Shown: positions 5,971 through 6,072 of the stretch, in pieces | Layout of the letters: every line of letters begins with the position of its first letter | Numbering within the stretch: the first letter of the stretch is position 1 | Assembly (NCBI GenBank): GCA_937958285.1 | Contig: CALFXQ010000267.1 | Location: 1 to 6,072, forward strand | Source: an uncultured Fusibacter sp. | Lineage (GTDB): Bacteria > Bacillota > Clostridia > Peptostreptococcales > Acidaminobacteraceae | Length of the DNA: 6,072 nucleotides | Direction: 5' to 3' | Notes under the pieces: generated by a model | What the model saw: the letters and a program-made list of their open reading frames with translations, nothing else | Told to the model about the DNA's origin: nothing | The model's database searches: none | Program-made: the position numbers and the translations under genes

Positions 5971-6072
5971 TTAGGGTGTCGAAATTTTCACAGGCGCAAC
6001 AATGGTCTCTTGGCCATCGATCCACTGTGGTATATCTGATATATATTGGTTTTATATTTACAAGAGCCCTTG
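5971..6072 (-). pseudogene. Doubtful 3' remnant of a minus-strand gene, possibly frameshifted
   Basis: On the minus strand, 6051-5971 reads as a 26-codon protein-like stretch ending in TAA (contains SDIPQWIDGQ and then ETIVAPVKISTP). It has no start codon and is preceded in frame by two TAA codons. Another frame is open at the window edge (ALVNIKPIYI), and the two would join into one open frame if one AT unit were added to the (AT)4 tract at 6039-6046. This could be the broken or slipped end of a gene upstream of the MATE gene. The stretch is short enough to be open by chance, a different minus-strand frame is also open here, and I do not recognise the peptide, so the call is weak. Confidence 0.2.

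Noticed and set aside
6002..6072. Plus-strand ATG frame open to the right edge
   Set aside because: Only 23 codons are visible, no Shine-Dalgarno precedes the ATG, and the peptide is an unusual Trp/Tyr/Ile-rich string; there is no support for a gene start here.
1..6072. Search for CRISPR repeats, tRNA/rRNA genes, insertion sequences, integrases, toxin-antitoxin or defence gene pairs
   Set aside because: No spaced direct repeats, cloverleaf, transposase or integrase motifs, or small adjacent toxin/antitoxin-like genes were seen; HelD-type ATPase is a housekeeping transcription factor rather than a defence helicase.

Overview
The window looks like ordinary chromosomal DNA from a low-to-moderate GC, Gram-positive-type bacterium, most likely a Bacillota member of the Clostridia kind. 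The reasons are the strong AGGAGG-type ribosome binding sites in front of four genes, a TTG start on a long gene, sigma-A-like promoters, and family resemblances (a HelD of the Bacillus/Clostridium type, a clostridial-style flavin reductase, a MepA/NorM-like MATE pump). The species cannot be named from the sequence.

Layout, left to right. (1) Positions 2-466, plus strand: the 3' part of an unrecognised gene that begins outside the window. (2) 467-612: an intergenic stretch with an extended -10 promoter and a strong Shine-Dalgarno. (3) 613-2910, plus: a complete HelD-like superfamily 1 ATPase, which in relatives removes and recycles stalled RNA polymerase. (4) 2900-3529, minus: a flavin reductase-like FMN protein with a Lys-rich tail; its end overlaps the end of helD by 11 bp. 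(5) 3530-3606: a short divergent regulatory gap with a very good minus-strand promoter and a small palindrome near its expected start point. (6) 3607-4572, plus: a 321-residue protein with a DUF6624-like N-terminal half and an unrecognised C-terminal half. (7) 4520-5917, minus: a complete MATE multidrug/cation antiporter, overlapping the previous gene tail-to-tail by 53 bp. (8) 5918-6072: the leader region of the MATE gene, plus a doubtful protein-like fragment on the minus strand.

The genes alternate in strand, so no multi-gene operon is visible; each appears to be its own transcription unit. Both convergent pairs overlap in coding sequence and no convincing intrinsic terminator lies at either junction, so their transcripts are likely to be mutually antisense at the 3' ends. 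HelD (transcription recovery) and MATE (efflux) could both matter under antibiotic stress, but that link is inference from family knowledge, not from shared regulation.

I did not find convincing evidence for a new multi-gene system. The least explained items are the DUF6624-like two-part protein, the partial gene at the left edge, the hexamer repeat that sets the C-termini of two convergent genes, and the possible frameshifted remnant at the right edge.
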